The translations under genes were made by a program, and so were the position numbers. Of a stretch of DNA of 32,278 nt, positions 1 to 7,521 are shown piece by piece. Position 1 is the first letter of the stretch. The number at the start of each line of letters is the position of its first letter. The DNA comes from JBDSKH01 sp035495435 (lineage in GTDB: Bacteria; Actinomycetota; Actinomycetes; Actinomycetales; Microbacteriaceae): NCBI GenBank assembly GCA_035495435.1, contig DATJFV010000030.1, positions 1 through 32,278 of the forward strand. Reading direction: 5' to 3'. A model generated the notes under the pieces. That model was not told the DNA's origin. It saw only the letters and a list, made by a program, of their open reading frames with translations, and did not search any database.

Positions 1-277
1 CTGCCGCATCGAGGTAGTTCGCAAGGATGCGCGTCACCATCTCATCCTCGAAGCCTTCACCGATTTCGAAGGTGCCGAATCGGGCTGACGAATCCAGATT
101 GAACCAGCGGTCGCCGGGACTCCAGACCACCGCGTATGTGCCGTCGTCGGCGGGCGGCATCACCTTGGCGTAGGCGAACTGACGCGGTGGTGTTCGGGCC
201 ACCCCCACCTCAGCCCGCACGTTTGTCAGCGAGCGGACGAGCTTGTCGAGCGCGCGCTTTGTCTCGGTTACGTTCAT
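1..277 (-). CDS. Hypothetical protein, cut by the window edge
   Basis: An open frame runs leftward from an ATG at 277 to base 1 without a stop, giving 92 visible residues; the C-terminus lies outside the window. The start overlaps the stop of the membrane-protein gene at 274-780 by four bases (ATGA), which implies translational coupling. The product looks soluble: a basic amphipathic N-terminus, then a Trp- and acid-rich stretch around residues 50-80 including WSPGDRWF and FEIGEGFEDEM. I do not recognise the family. Its size, acidity and position beside other small orphan genes recall immunity proteins of polymorphic toxins, but that is only a resemblance of style. Confidence 0.6.
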   Translation of the reverse strand, partial: MNVTETKRALDKLVRSLTNVRAEVGVARTPPRQFAYAKVMPPADDGTYAVVWSPGDRWFNLDSSARFGTFEIGEGFEDEMVTRILANYLDAA

Positions 278-780
278 GGTCGGGGCTCTTCCCCCCGGAC
301 CGGTTCTGCTCGAAGCTCGGGCTGGGCCAAAGCTGTGGCTGAACGGCGATGAACAGCCACTCGGCGGATGACGGCATAGAGCAGATTCGCGGTGGCAACA
401 ATCAGGGTCGCCTGCGCGAATGCGACAACGCCGCACAACACGAACGCGAATGGCCACGTCACGACGACCGCCGTGGCGTCGGACAGAGTCAGAATGTCGA
501 CGGCGGCGCGGATCAGATCTACTACTTGAGCGATCGGCTCACCTACGGGCCACAGAAAGGCTTCCGCGAGATCGCGACTGGCAGGGCCATCAAGACGGTA
601 CGGCCAGACATCAAGAACCGTGCCCAGCGCACCCGCGGCGACGACCGAGTACACCAGCACAACGACCGACGAAGCAAGCAGGCGTCTCACCCGCGGGTCG
701 TGCCGTTGAGGCTCTGGCAACGACCACGATCCCTCGAACAGGTCGGGGTCGCCGGACTCACTCGAGTCGAGGGTCGCCAT
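274..780 (-). CDS. Hypothetical membrane protein (168 aa, about 2 TM segments)
   Basis: The N-terminal 30 residues are acidic and probably cytoplasmic (MATLDSSESGD). Hydrophobic helices lie near residues 35-57 and 104-136. The C-terminal tail is basic and proline-rich. No catalytic motif is visible and I do not recognise the family. The ATG at 780 is supported by a TAGGAT box ending six bases before it, so the transcript is probably leaderless. The gene is coupled to the partial gene at 1-277 by a four-base overlap, so the two probably act together or are at least co-expressed. Confidence 0.65.
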   Translation of the reverse strand: MATLDSSESGDPDLFEGSWSLPEPQRHDPRVRRLLASSVVVLVYSVVAAGALGTVLDVWPYRLDGPASRDLAEAFLWPVGEPIAQVVDLIRAAVDILTLSDATAVVVTWPFAFVLCGVVAFAQATLIVATANLLYAVIRRVAVHRRSATALAQPELRAEPVRGEEPRP

Positions 781-786
781 TGAGCG

Positions 787-792
787 ATCCTA
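787..792 (-). promoter_or_regulatory. -10 box for the 274-780 gene, leaderless
   Basis: On the minus strand TAGGAT is followed by six bases (CGCTCA) and then the ATG at 780. This spacing puts the transcription start on the start codon. Confidence 0.5.
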
Positions 793-854
793 GCGAATTG
801 GCTGATTCGGTTGGTCGTCGGGTGGCCACTTGGCTGCGCAGCCAGGTTCGCGCC

Positions 855-1265
855 TCAGCATGGCCGGTCGTCCATGATTCGCCCGTCCGCCATCCGCCAG
901 CTGTCGCTCGACAGCGCTAGGGGATCAAAGGTGCCCTGCACCGAATCCGTCGCCTCGCCCGTGCCATCCACGCTTTCGGCCAGAACAACGACCTCGTCTT
1001 TCGGCAAGGCAAGAGGACCGGCCTCCTCGACAGCACCATCGGGTGCGGCGCCGTAGGTCAGTGCGAAGCCTTCCGAGATCGGCGGCAGCCCCGACACGAG
1101 CCAGTAGGTGATCTCAGGGTCACTCGCGCTGCGCAGCGCGCTGACGACACGGATGCGGTCGGCGTCGATCGGTTCGCAGACCAGGAACTCAACCCGGCCG
1201 TCCGAAGTCAACCGCGCGGCCAGATCGCTGACCGCGGTGCACCCACTGAGCATGGCCACGGCCAA
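855..1265 (-). CDS. Putative lipoprotein with unresolved or broken start
   Basis: The frame contains a lipobox-like LSGC followed by an acidic secreted domain of about 125 residues ending in DDRPC. I do not recognise the family. The start is odd. The only start-type codon before the lipobox is a TTG at 1265, which leaves only a nine-residue signal sequence. Yet the frame stays open upstream to a TGA at 1323-1325 and there encodes an ideal signal peptide: a basic EKRLRRLR stretch, then AAFAAGVALLAVAM. That stretch has no ATG, GTG or TTG. In another frame, an ATG at 1381 overlaps the stop of the upstream 70-aa gene and would be the expected coupled start. A single frameshift or stop mutation between 1310 and 1345 would explain this, as would an assembly error. 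The mature domain itself is intact. Confidence 0.55.
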   Translation of the reverse strand: MAVAMLSGCTAVSDLAARLTSDGRVEFLVCEPIDADRIRVVSALRSASDPEITYWLVSGLPPISEGFALTYGAAPDGAVEEAGPLALPKDEVVVLAESVDGTGEATDSVQGTFDPLALSSDSWRMADGRIMDDRPC

Positions 1266-1374
1266 CAGGGCGACGCCGGCAGCAAAGGCCGCTGGCCGGA
1301 GCCGCCGGAGCCTCTTCTCGGCTCAGGCTGATTGGCCTCGTTCACCCCCACCCCCCGATTGGCCATGGGAACGC

Positions 1375-1587
1375 TCACCATCTGACTTGGACAAGAAACG
1401 CGAGCGCGAAGCACATGACGGCGAAGAGCACCGCCAGAATCCGCGACCGGAGAGCCCGGCTTCGCGTTGCTGGATCTCCTTCCCGCGCGCCTCGTTGTCT
1501 TCGCAGACTCGCTTCACGGTAGTTGTAGACCAACACAGGCACAGCGACAAGTAGACCGCCCAGCAGCCCATACAGCAGGAAGCTCAT
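1375..1587 (-). CDS. Small two-helix membrane protein (70 aa)
   Basis: A hydrophobic helix at residues 3-21 and a second at about 50-67 flank a basic, Arg-rich loop. The ATG at 1587 follows a GGGGGAAAG ribosome site. I do not recognise a family. It lies immediately upstream of the lipoprotein gene on the same strand: its TGA overlaps an ATG at 1381 that would couple the two genes if the lipoprotein frame were intact. The pair may therefore form a small membrane/lipoprotein unit. Confidence 0.55.
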   Translation of the reverse strand: MSFLLYGLLGGLLVAVPVLVYNYREASLRRQRGAREGDPATRSRALRSRILAVLFAVMCFALAFLVQVRW

Positions 1588-1663
1588 CCGCTTTCCCCCG
1601 CGGGCCTACCCGGCGCGTCGTCGCTCACAACGCGACCTTACGTCAGAAACACCGACACCCGCG

Positions 1664-1669
1664 TAGCAT
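1664..1669 (+). promoter_or_regulatory. -10 box ahead of the short leader ORF
   Basis: TAGCAT lies eight bases before the ATG at 1678. It is the best -10 candidate for the 1678-2356 gene run. Confidence 0.35.
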
Positions 1670-1677
1670 TCGAACGC

Positions 1678-1734
1678 ATGAAACCCGCCAGCACCATCCG
1701 CGAGTATTTACGCCCGCTGGAGGAGGTCCGATGA
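1678..1734 (+). CDS. Possible 18-codon leader ORF
   Basis: An ATG at 1678 opens an 18-residue frame (MKPASTIREYLRPLEEVR). Its TGA overlaps the ATG of the next gene by four bases (ATGA at 1731-1734). The GGAGGAG ribosome site of the downstream gene lies within its last codons. With the TAGCAT box just upstream, it could be translated from a nearly leaderless mRNA and pass ribosomes to the next gene. No run of one amino acid suggests an attenuation peptide. It may also be a chance ORF. Confidence 0.3.
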   Translation: MKPASTIREYLRPLEEVR

Positions 1735-2072
1735 TCCGCGCAACCTGCGTCGGCGGCTGGAATAAGAGACGTGACCCCGCGGCGGCAGCGTGGCTCATGG
1801 TCGGCGAGACCTACCCGCTGCTCGAAGTTGTCATCAGGCACGGGTGGCCTACCCAAGTTCGCATACCCGTCGGTGAGCCGGTCACCCCCGGACTGTGGCT
1901 CGCCACCTATTTCAAATTCGACTCCACCGCTGAGAACTGGGTCGCTCGTACGGATGAAGGGGGCCTCTCACTGACACCTCGTGACGTCGCCGACATCGAC
2001 TGGTTCACCTGGGGCGAAGACCCGTTCGACGGCTCGAGCGCCACCCTGGCGAGCTACCTTCGAGGCGACTGA
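1731..2072 (+). CDS. Hypothetical protein (113 aa)
   Basis: The start is set at the ATG at 1731, six to eight bases after a strong GGAGGAGG site; the frame stays open further upstream, but that part is low-complexity and not protein-like. The product is soluble and Trp-rich, with the stretches VGGWNKRRDP, PVTPGLWLATYFKF and DIDWFTWGEDPF. It has no signal peptide or membrane helix. I do not recognise the family. It is followed 38 bases later by the DUF7660-type gene on the same strand and the two are probably co-transcribed. Confidence 0.6.
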   Translation: MIRATCVGGWNKRRDPAAAAWLMVGETYPLLEVVIRHGWPTQVRIPVGEPVTPGLWLATYFKFDSTAENWVARTDEGGLSLTPRDVADIDWFTWGEDPFDGSSATLASYLRGD

Positions 2073-2110
2073 GGAGCAACGGGTACCAACATCGTCACGA
2101 AGGGTGACCA

Positions 2111-2356
2111 ATGTCCAACGAATCGCAGCCGATGACACGGGCCGAGTTCATCGAGTTCCTGACCGAGTTCGCGCGGTCAGCCCGGACGAGTCCGGAGAAG
2201 TGGGAAAACGACTCGCTCGAGAGCTACTTGGAGGCGTGCGCCGCCTGGTTGGCCGACTCCGACAACGTCTACAAGAACTGGGGCAAACCGCTCCCCGATG
2301 ACGGCCCCTGGAACCTCGTCGCCGACATGCTGCAGGCCGGCCGGGTCTACGAGTAG
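2111..2356 (+). CDS. DUF7660-like small protein (81 aa)
   Basis: This small acidic protein has the layout I associate with DUF7660: an N-terminal helix beginning near TRAEFIEFL, then LESYLEACAAWL, then a C-terminal WNLVADMLQAGRVYE helix that ends the protein. The function of the family is unknown to me. The ATG at 2111 follows AGGGTGACC. It is the last gene of the rightward run from 1678 and meets the regulator gene tail to tail, with 23 bases between the stops. Confidence 0.65.
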   Translation: MSNESQPMTRAEFIEFLTEFARSARTSPEKWENDSLESYLEACAAWLADSDNVYKNWGKPLPDDGPWNLVADMLQAGRVYE

Positions 2357-2379
2357 TCCGCCAGGCGACAGCCCAGCCG

Positions 2380-3111
2380 CTACGTCAAGAACCCCCGCAG
2401 CAGCGCCGCCGACCCCTCCAGGTGCTCCCGCACCGCCTCCGCCGCACCGTCCTCGTTGCCCGACAGGATCGCCATCACGATCGCCTCATGCTGCCGGTTC
2501 GAGTGCTCGATGTTGCGCGGAAGCAGCGGAAAGCTGTCGAGCAGTTCGTTGATGCGTGACCGGTTGTCGGCCAGCACCGTCACCAGCGACGGCACCCCGG
2601 TCAGCTCACCGATCGTCAGGTGCAGCCGCGAGTCGAGGCGCCGGTAGTCGGGGGCGGATGCCGCGCTCACCTCCCCGAGGCGCGTCCAGAGCAGGGCGCG
2701 CGCCTCCCCGTCGAGGGTGCGCGACGCCGCGGAGCGAGCCGCCCCCACCTCCAGAATCTCCCGCAACCCCAGCAGGTCGTCGAGCTCCGCCGGCGTCGGC
2801 GGACTCACCGGCACCACCGGCGGCTCGGGCAGCGGGTCGGAGACGAACGTGCCGCCATACCGCCCGCGGCGCGACCGCAGGTACCCGGCATCGCTCAACT
2901 CGCGGATCGCCTCACGCACCGTGTCGCGGCTGACCGAGAACCGCACCGCCAGCTCGCGTTCGCTCGGCAGCGTCTGGCCGGGGTGCACCACCCCGAGTTT
3001 GATCGTTTGCATGAGGCGGGCGACCGTGTCTTCGAGGGAGTTGCCGGCGCGTAATGGGCGGAAGACCGCGTCGTCGAGACGCGCCTGGGGGGCGTCTGCG
3101 GGGTCGGTCAT
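2380..3111 (-). CDS. GntR-family (FadR/FCD subfamily) transcriptional regulator
   Basis: A winged helix occupies residues 25-92, with the GntR hallmarks LPSEREL (48-54) and RDTVREAIREL (62-72). An all-helical FCD ligand-binding domain follows at about 105-240, with Asp and His residues of the metal/ligand site in the DSRLHLTIGEL and EHSNRQHEAI regions. FadR-type regulators usually repress a neighbouring catabolic operon and are released by a pathway metabolite. The leftward position after SDR, ALDH, hydrolase and ligase makes this cluster its likely target. A palindromic repeat (3128-3172) separates it from the SDR gene, so it may have its own promoter. The ATG at 3111 has AAGGA about 10 bases upstream. 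The ligand is inferred to be an amino alcohol, amine or gamma-glutamyl derivative. Confidence 0.88.
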   Translation of the reverse strand: MTDPADAPQARLDDAVFRPLRAGNSLEDTVARLMQTIKLGVVHPGQTLPSERELAVRFSVSRDTVREAIRELSDAGYLRSRRGRYGGTFVSDPLPEPPVVPVSPPTPAELDDLLGLREILEVGAARSAASRTLDGEARALLWTRLGEVSAASAPDYRRLDSRLHLTIGELTGVPSLVTVLADNRSRINELLDSFPLLPRNIEHSNRQHEAIVMAILSGNEDGAAEAVREHLEGSAALLRGFLT

Positions 3112-3127
3112 GTGTGGGGGTGTCCTT

Positions 3128-3172
3128 GGTTTCGATACGCGTCGCCTGCGGCGGCGCTACTCAACCGGCGGG
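3128..3172 (+). repeat. Dispersed palindromic element, copy R1
   Basis: The element begins GGTTTCGATACGC, has a hairpin core (GCGTCGCC, loop TGC, GGCGGCGC), and ends CTACTCAACCGGCGG. It lies between the regulator and the SDR gene. The other copies are at 3989, 7522 and 31891. Confidence 0.8.
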
Positions 3173-3186
3173 TTGGCTAGGTGAGG

Positions 3187-3960
3187 CTACAGCGGGGTTA
3201 CGTAGGCGGCGCTGATTCCTCCGTCGACGAGGAACGTGGAGCCGGTGATGAAGGACGCGTCGTCGGAGGCCAGGAACGCGACCGCGGCCGCGAGCTCCTC
3301 CGGCTCGGCGAACCGACCCACGGGCACGTGCACGAGACGCCGTTGCGCACGCTCGGGATCCTTCGCGAACAGCTCCTTGAGCAGCGGCGTGTTCACCGGC
3401 CCGGGGCACAGTGCGTTCACCCGGATGCCCTGCCGTGCGAACTGCACGCCCAACTCGCGCGACATCGCCAGCACCCCGCCCTTCGACGCGGTGTACGAAA
3501 TCTGCGAGGTGGCGCTGCCGAGCACCGCCACGAACGACGCCGTGTTGATGATCGACCCCTTGCCGGCCGGCACCATGTGGCGCAGCGCGGCGCGCGAGCA
3601 CAGGTAGACGCTCGTCAGGTTGACCAGCTGCACCTTGTCCCAGGCGGGCAGCTCGGTGGTCTCGATCGAGTCGTCGTCGGGCGGCGAGATGCCCGCGTTG
3701 TTGAAGGCGATGTCGACACCGCCGTACTGCGCGGCGGTCTCATCGAACAGGTGATCCACCTGCTCCTTGTCGGTCACATCCACCGGCACGAAAATGCCCT
3801 CGAGCTCGGATGCCACCTCGGCTCCCGGGGAGGAGGGCAGGTCGCCGATGACGATGCGCGCGCCCTCGGCGTGCAGGCGACGCGCGGTGGCGAGCCCGAT
3901 GCCGGAGGCGCCGCCGGTGATCACAGCAGACTTGCCGGCGAGGCGTTGAGTGAGGTCCAT
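3187..3960 (-). CDS. SDR-family NAD-dependent dehydrogenase, probable alcohol dehydrogenase of the gamma-glutamyl pathway
   Basis: This 257-residue classical short-chain dehydrogenase has the cofactor motif TGGASGIG (15-22), NNAG (87-90) and the catalytic tetrad Asn114, Ser142, Tyr156 and Lys160 (YTASK). Asp40 at the end of the second beta strand favours NAD over NADP, which suits oxidation. The chosen ATG at 3960 follows AAGGAG; the longer open frame only reads through repeat R2. Homologues are often labelled 3-oxoacyl-ACP reductase, but no fatty-acid gene is near. The neighbouring ALDH, hydrolase and ligase suggest that it oxidises a gamma-glutamylated amino alcohol, such as gamma-glutamylethanolamide, to the aldehyde. 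That replaces the flavin oxidase step of the putrescine pathway, and the substrate is an inference. Confidence 0.85.
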   Translation of the reverse strand: MDLTQRLAGKSAVITGGASGIGLATARRLHAEGARIVIGDLPSSPGAEVASELEGIFVPVDVTDKEQVDHLFDETAAQYGGVDIAFNNAGISPPDDDSIETTELPAWDKVQLVNLTSVYLCSRAALRHMVPAGKGSIINTASFVAVLGSATSQISYTASKGGVLAMSRELGVQFARQGIRVNALCPGPVNTPLLKELFAKDPERAQRRLVHVPVGRFAEPEELAAAVAFLASDDASFITGSTFLVDGGISAAYVTPL

Positions 3961-3988
3961 GTGCGGGGCTCCTTGAGGAAGGGGAACT

Positions 3989-4024
3989 GGTTTCGATACG
4001 CGCTTCGCGCTACTCAACCGGCGG
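3989..4024 (+). repeat. Dispersed palindromic element, copy R2
   Basis: It begins GGTTTCGATACGC, has the core GCGC-TTC-GCGC, and ends CTACTCAACCGGCGG. It overlaps the 3' end of the ALDH gene and supplies its last codons and TGA stop (4014-4016). Confidence 0.8.
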
Positions 4025-5393
4025 AGGTGCTGAAGAAGACGTTCTTGGTGTCGGTGAAGGCAAGGGGTGCGTCGGGGCCGAGCTCACGGCCGAGGCCGCT
4101 CTGCTTCGCCCCGCCGAACGGGGTCGTGTAGCGCACGCTCGAGTGCGAGTTCACGCTGATGGTGCCCGACTGGATGCCCCGCGCCACCCGGATGCCGCGG
4201 CCGAGATCGTTGGTCCAGATCGAGCCCGAGAGGCCGTAGATGCTGTCGTTCGCCAGCGCGATCGCGTCGGCCTCGTCGTCGAACGGCAGCACGCTGACCA
4301 CCGGTCCGAAGATCTCCTCGGTGGCGACCCGAGCGGTGCGCGAGGTCGGCAGCAGCACCGTGGGTGCCATCCAGAACCCCGGCCCCTCGGGTGCGAAACC
4401 ACGGAACGCGACCACCGCATCCGGCCCGTCGAGGAATTCCTGCACCGAATCACGGTGCTGTTTCGTGACCAGCGGCCCCATCTGCGTGATGTCGGATGCC
4501 GGATCGCCGACCGCGAACCCCTTCACCGCCGGTTCGAGCAGCTCGAGGAACCGGTCGAGCACCGAGCGCTCGACCAGGATGCGGCTGCGCGCGCAGCAGT
4601 CCTGCCCCGCGTTGTCGAACACCGAGCCCGGCGCCGACGCGGCGGCGCGCTCGAGGTCGGCGTCGCCGAACACCACGTTGGCGCTCTTGCCGCCGAGTTC
4701 CAGCGTGACCGGCTTGACCAGGGCGGCCGCGCCGGCGGCGACCCGCTTGCCGACCTCGGTGGATCCGGTGAAGACGATCTTGGCGACCTGCGGATGGCTG
4801 ACAAACCTCTCGCCCACGACCGATCCGCGCCCGGGGAGCACCTGGAACAGCCCCTCCGGAAGCCCCGCCTCCGCCCCCAGCTCACCCAGCCGGATCGCCG
4901 TCAGCGGCGTCCAATCGGCCGGCTTCAGCACGACAGCGTTGCCCGCGGCGAGCGCCGGCGCGAACCCCCACGACGCGATCGTCATCGGGAAGTTCCAGGG
5001 CACGATCACCCCGACCACGCCGAGCGGCTCGTGGAAGGTCACGTCGATGCCGCCGGCGACAGGGATCTGCTGCCCGATCAGCCGCTCCGGGGCGCCGGCG
5101 TAATAGTTGAGTACGTCGCGGACGTGACCGGCCTCCCACCGGGCAGACCCGATCGGGTGACCGGAGTTGCGCACCTCGAGCTGGGCCAGTTCCTCGACGT
5201 GGGCATCGACCACGGCGGCGAAGCGTCGCAGCGCCGCCGCACGCTCGGCGGGAGCGAGAGCCGCCCACACGCGTTGCGCGCCGACCGCGCGGGCGACCGC
5301 GGCATCCACCTCCTCCAGCGTGGTGTGCACCACCTCGCCGATGACCGACTCGTCGGCCGGGTTGATCAATGTGGTCGAGCCGGCCTGGGTCAT
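4014..5393 (-). CDS. NAD(P)-dependent aldehyde dehydrogenase, PuuC-like
   Basis: This 459-residue ALDH has the family landmarks: PWNFP (132-136), a Lys157 cofactor contact in KPAD, FTGS (208-211), the general base Glu232 in LELGGKS, and the nucleophile Cys266 in GQDCCARSR. In the inferred pathway it oxidises the gamma-glutamylated aldehyde to the acid. The ATG at 5393 overlaps the stop of the hydrolase gene by four bases (ATGA), with GGGGGTG upstream; the open frame beyond it is not ALDH-like. The C-terminus (STSAG) and the stop codon come from repeat R2, so the original 3' end may have been altered by the repeat. It is somewhat shorter than many ALDHs of about 490 residues but the catalytic set is complete. 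Confidence 0.9.
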   Translation of the reverse strand: MTQAGSTTLINPADESVIGEVVHTTLEEVDAAVARAVGAQRVWAALAPAERAAALRRFAAVVDAHVEELAQLEVRNSGHPIGSARWEAGHVRDVLNYYAGAPERLIGQQIPVAGGIDVTFHEPLGVVGVIVPWNFPMTIASWGFAPALAAGNAVVLKPADWTPLTAIRLGELGAEAGLPEGLFQVLPGRGSVVGERFVSHPQVAKIVFTGSTEVGKRVAAGAAALVKPVTLELGGKSANVVFGDADLERAAASAPGSVFDNAGQDCCARSRILVERSVLDRFLELLEPAVKGFAVGDPASDITQMGPLVTKQHRDSVQEFLDGPDAVVAFRGFAPEGPGFWMAPTVLLPTSRTARVATEEIFGPVVSVLPFDDEADAIALANDSIYGLSGSIWTNDLGRGIRVARGIQSGTISVNSHSSVRYTTPFGGAKQSGLGRELGPDAPLAFTDTKNVFFSTSAG

Positions 5394-6163
5394 GCGTGCA
5401 CCCCCTGACGCGACGAACGGTGCTCGCGCGCCGCCTCGACCAGCCCGGCGAACAGCCGTGCGTCCTCCGCGGCGTCCTCCTCCGGATGCCACTGCACCGC
5501 CACACCGAACGGCACGTCGGGCAGCTCGACCGCGTACACCGTGCCATCGGCGGTACGCGCCGACACCTGCAGCCCTTCCCCCAGCCGGTCGACGGCCTGG
5601 TGGTGGTAGCTCTTCACATCGAGTTCGCTGTCGCCGTCGAGCAGCTCGGCCAGCCGGCCGCCCTCGACCTCCGCGCGGTTGACCGAGAAATTGCCGCCGC
5701 CGGCGTTGTAGCGATCATCGCCCACGACATCCGGCAGATGCTGCAGCAGGGTGCCGCCGCGGTTCACGTTCAGCACCTGCAGCCCGCGGCAGATGCCGAG
5801 GAACGGCACCTGCTGCTCGATCGCGGCCGACAGGATCGCGTCCTCCCACGCGTCGCGCAACTCGTTGGCGGGGTCGGTCTTCTCATGACGCTCGGCGCCG
5901 TAGCGCTCGGGGGCGACGTCGCCGCCGCCGGTCACGATGACACCGTCGAGCGAGGCCACCACGTCGCCAGCCGCGTCACCGTCGAGCGGCTGCGGCGGCA
6001 GCAGCACCGCGATGCCGCCCGCGTTCGTCACCGCGTCGATGTAGACGGCGGGCAGGAACGATGCCTGCACATCCCAGACGCCGGTCTGGGCGCGCTGGCG
6101 GTAGGAGGTGAGGCCGATCAAGGGTCTCGACACGGCGGGGGCGTCAGAAGCGCTCGAAACCAC
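5390..6163 (-). CDS. Gamma-glutamyl-gamma-aminobutyrate hydrolase family (PuuD-like) peptidase
   Basis: This 257-residue class I glutamine-amidotransferase-like hydrolase has its nucleophile Cys125 in FLGICRG and the His226/Glu228 pair in QWHPEED. The VKSYHHQAV segment near 183-191 is typical of the PuuD family. Such enzymes cut the gamma-glutamyl amide bond at the end of the pathway, releasing glutamate and the oxidised amine (GABA from putrescine; glycine if the substrate is ethanolamine). The GTG at 6163 overlaps the ligase gene by 20 bases, and the stop overlaps the ALDH start by four. The three genes are therefore one coupled operon. No PuuB-type flavin oxidase is present. Confidence 0.88.
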   Translation of the reverse strand: MVSSASDAPAVSRPLIGLTSYRQRAQTGVWDVQASFLPAVYIDAVTNAGGIAVLLPPQPLDGDAAGDVVASLDGVIVTGGGDVAPERYGAERHEKTDPANELRDAWEDAILSAAIEQQVPFLGICRGLQVLNVNRGGTLLQHLPDVVGDDRYNAGGGNFSVNRAEVEGGRLAELLDGDSELDVKSYHHQAVDRLGEGLQVSARTADGTVYAVELPDVPFGVAVQWHPEEDAAEDARLFAGLVEAAREHRSSRQGVHA

Positions 6164-7508
6164 GAACCCGTTCCCAATCCGTCACGGCGGCATCGAAGGC
6201 CGCCAGCTCGACACGCGCGTTGTTCAGATAGTGCGCCACCACATCCTCGCCGAAAGCCGCACGCGCAACCTGTGAGCCGGCGAACAGGTCGGCCGCCTGA
6301 CGCAGCGTCGACGGCACCCGCGGCTTGTCGCTGGTGTAGCCGTTGCCGGCCAGCAGCGGCTCGAGCTCGAGCTCGTTCTCGATGCCGTGCAGACCGCCGG
6401 CGATGATCGCCGCGACCGCCAGGTACGGGTTCACGTCGCCGCCGGGCACCCGGTTCTCGACCCGCAGGCTCGGGCCGTGGCCCACGACCCGCAGCGCGCA
6501 GGTGCGGTTGTCGAGACCCCACGCCACCGCGGTCGGCGCGAAGCTGCCCTCGACGTAGCGCTTGTACGAGTTGATGTTGGGCGCGAAGAACAGCGTCAGC
6601 TCACGCATGGTGGCCAGCAGCCCCGCCGTCCAGTGCTCCATCAGCTTCGAGAAGCCGTGCTCGCCGTCGCCCGCCATCACCGGTTCGCCGTTGGTGCCGC
6701 GCACCGACAGGTGGATGTGGCAGCTGTTGCCCTCGCGCTCGTTGAACTTGGCCATGAAGGTCAGCGACTTGCCGTGCTGATCGGCGATCTCTTTGGCGCC
6801 GTTCTTGTAGATGGTGTGGTTGTCGCAGGTGGCCAGCGCCTCGGCGTACCGGAACGCGATCTCCTGCTGCCCCAGGTTGCACTCGCCTTTGACGCCCTCG
6901 CAGTACATCCCGGCGCCCTCCATGCCGAGGCGGATGTCGCGCAGCAGCGGCTCCATGCGGGTGGATGCCAGCACGGCGTAGTCGATGTTGTAGTCGCTGG
7001 CGGGGGTGAGGCCGGTGTACCCCTTGGCCCATGCGTCGCGGAAGCTGTCGTCGAAGACGATGAACTCCAGCTCGGTGCCCACGAACGCGGTGAGCCCCCT
7101 GTCGGCCAGGCGCTGCAGCTGGGTGCGCAGCACCTCACGCGGGCTCTGGATGAGGGGGTCGCCCTCCACAGACTGCAGGTCGGCCATGAGCATGGCGGTT
7201 CCGGGCAGCCAGGGGATCAGACGCAGCGTGTCGAAGTCGGGCTTCAGCACCATGTCGCCGTACCCGGTCTCCCAGCTGGAGAGCGTGTAGCCGGCCACCG
7301 TGTTCATCTCGACGTCGACGGCGATGAGGTAGTTGCACGCCTCGGCGCCGTGCTGCGCGACCTCCTCCTGGAACAGCCGCGCCGACACCCGCTTGCCGAC
7401 GAGCCGCCCCTGCATGTCGGGGAAGGCCAGCAGCACCGTGTCGATCTCGCGCCGACCGATCATCTCGTTCAATTCATCGAGGGTGAGGTTGCCCGAGATG
7501 ACGCCCAT
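6144..7508 (-). CDS. Glutamine-synthetase-like gamma-glutamyl-amine ligase (GlnA4/PuuA-type)
   Basis: This 454-residue protein has the full glutamine synthetase fold: ELEF (146-149), GQQEI (213-217) and CHIHLS (263-268) with metal and ammonium-site residues, NSYKRY (313-318), and ENRVPGGDVNPYL (351-363). It lacks the NLYDLP-type adenylylation loop of a housekeeping GlnA. This, plus its neighbours, places it among ligases that join glutamate to an amine using ATP (PuuA, and actinobacterial GlnA3/GlnA4). The ethanolamine-type transporter beside it favours a GlnA4-like role. It is the first gene of the leftward operon. The ATG at 7508 has AAGGGG six bases upstream, and repeat R3 lies only 13 bases beyond the start codon in the leader, where it could fold near the ribosome site. 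Confidence 0.88.
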   Translation of the reverse strand: MGVISGNLTLDELNEMIGRREIDTVLLAFPDMQGRLVGKRVSARLFQEEVAQHGAEACNYLIAVDVEMNTVAGYTLSSWETGYGDMVLKPDFDTLRLIPWLPGTAMLMADLQSVEGDPLIQSPREVLRTQLQRLADRGLTAFVGTELEFIVFDDSFRDAWAKGYTGLTPASDYNIDYAVLASTRMEPLLRDIRLGMEGAGMYCEGVKGECNLGQQEIAFRYAEALATCDNHTIYKNGAKEIADQHGKSLTFMAKFNEREGNSCHIHLSVRGTNGEPVMAGDGEHGFSKLMEHWTAGLLATMRELTLFFAPNINSYKRYVEGSFAPTAVAWGLDNRTCALRVVGHGPSLRVENRVPGGDVNPYLAVAAIIAGGLHGIENELELEPLLAGNGYTSDKPRVPSTLRQAADLFAGSQVARAAFGEDVVAHYLNNARVELAAFDAAVTDWERVRGFERF

Positions 7509-7521
7509 GTCTTACCCCTTA

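Noticed and set aside
831..844. Perfect palindrome TGGCTGCGCAGCCA as a terminator
   Set aside because: The stem would have only five pairs around a four-base loop and there is no T-run, so it is too weak to claim.
3187..3960. Fatty-acid 3-oxoacyl-ACP reductase (FabG) call for the SDR
   Set aside because: Asp40 favours NAD and no fatty-acid gene is near; the catabolic operon context fits an alcohol dehydrogenase better.
4143..5408. 421-codon open frame antisense to the aldehyde dehydrogenase
   Set aside because: Shadow frame; the opposite strand has all ALDH motifs.
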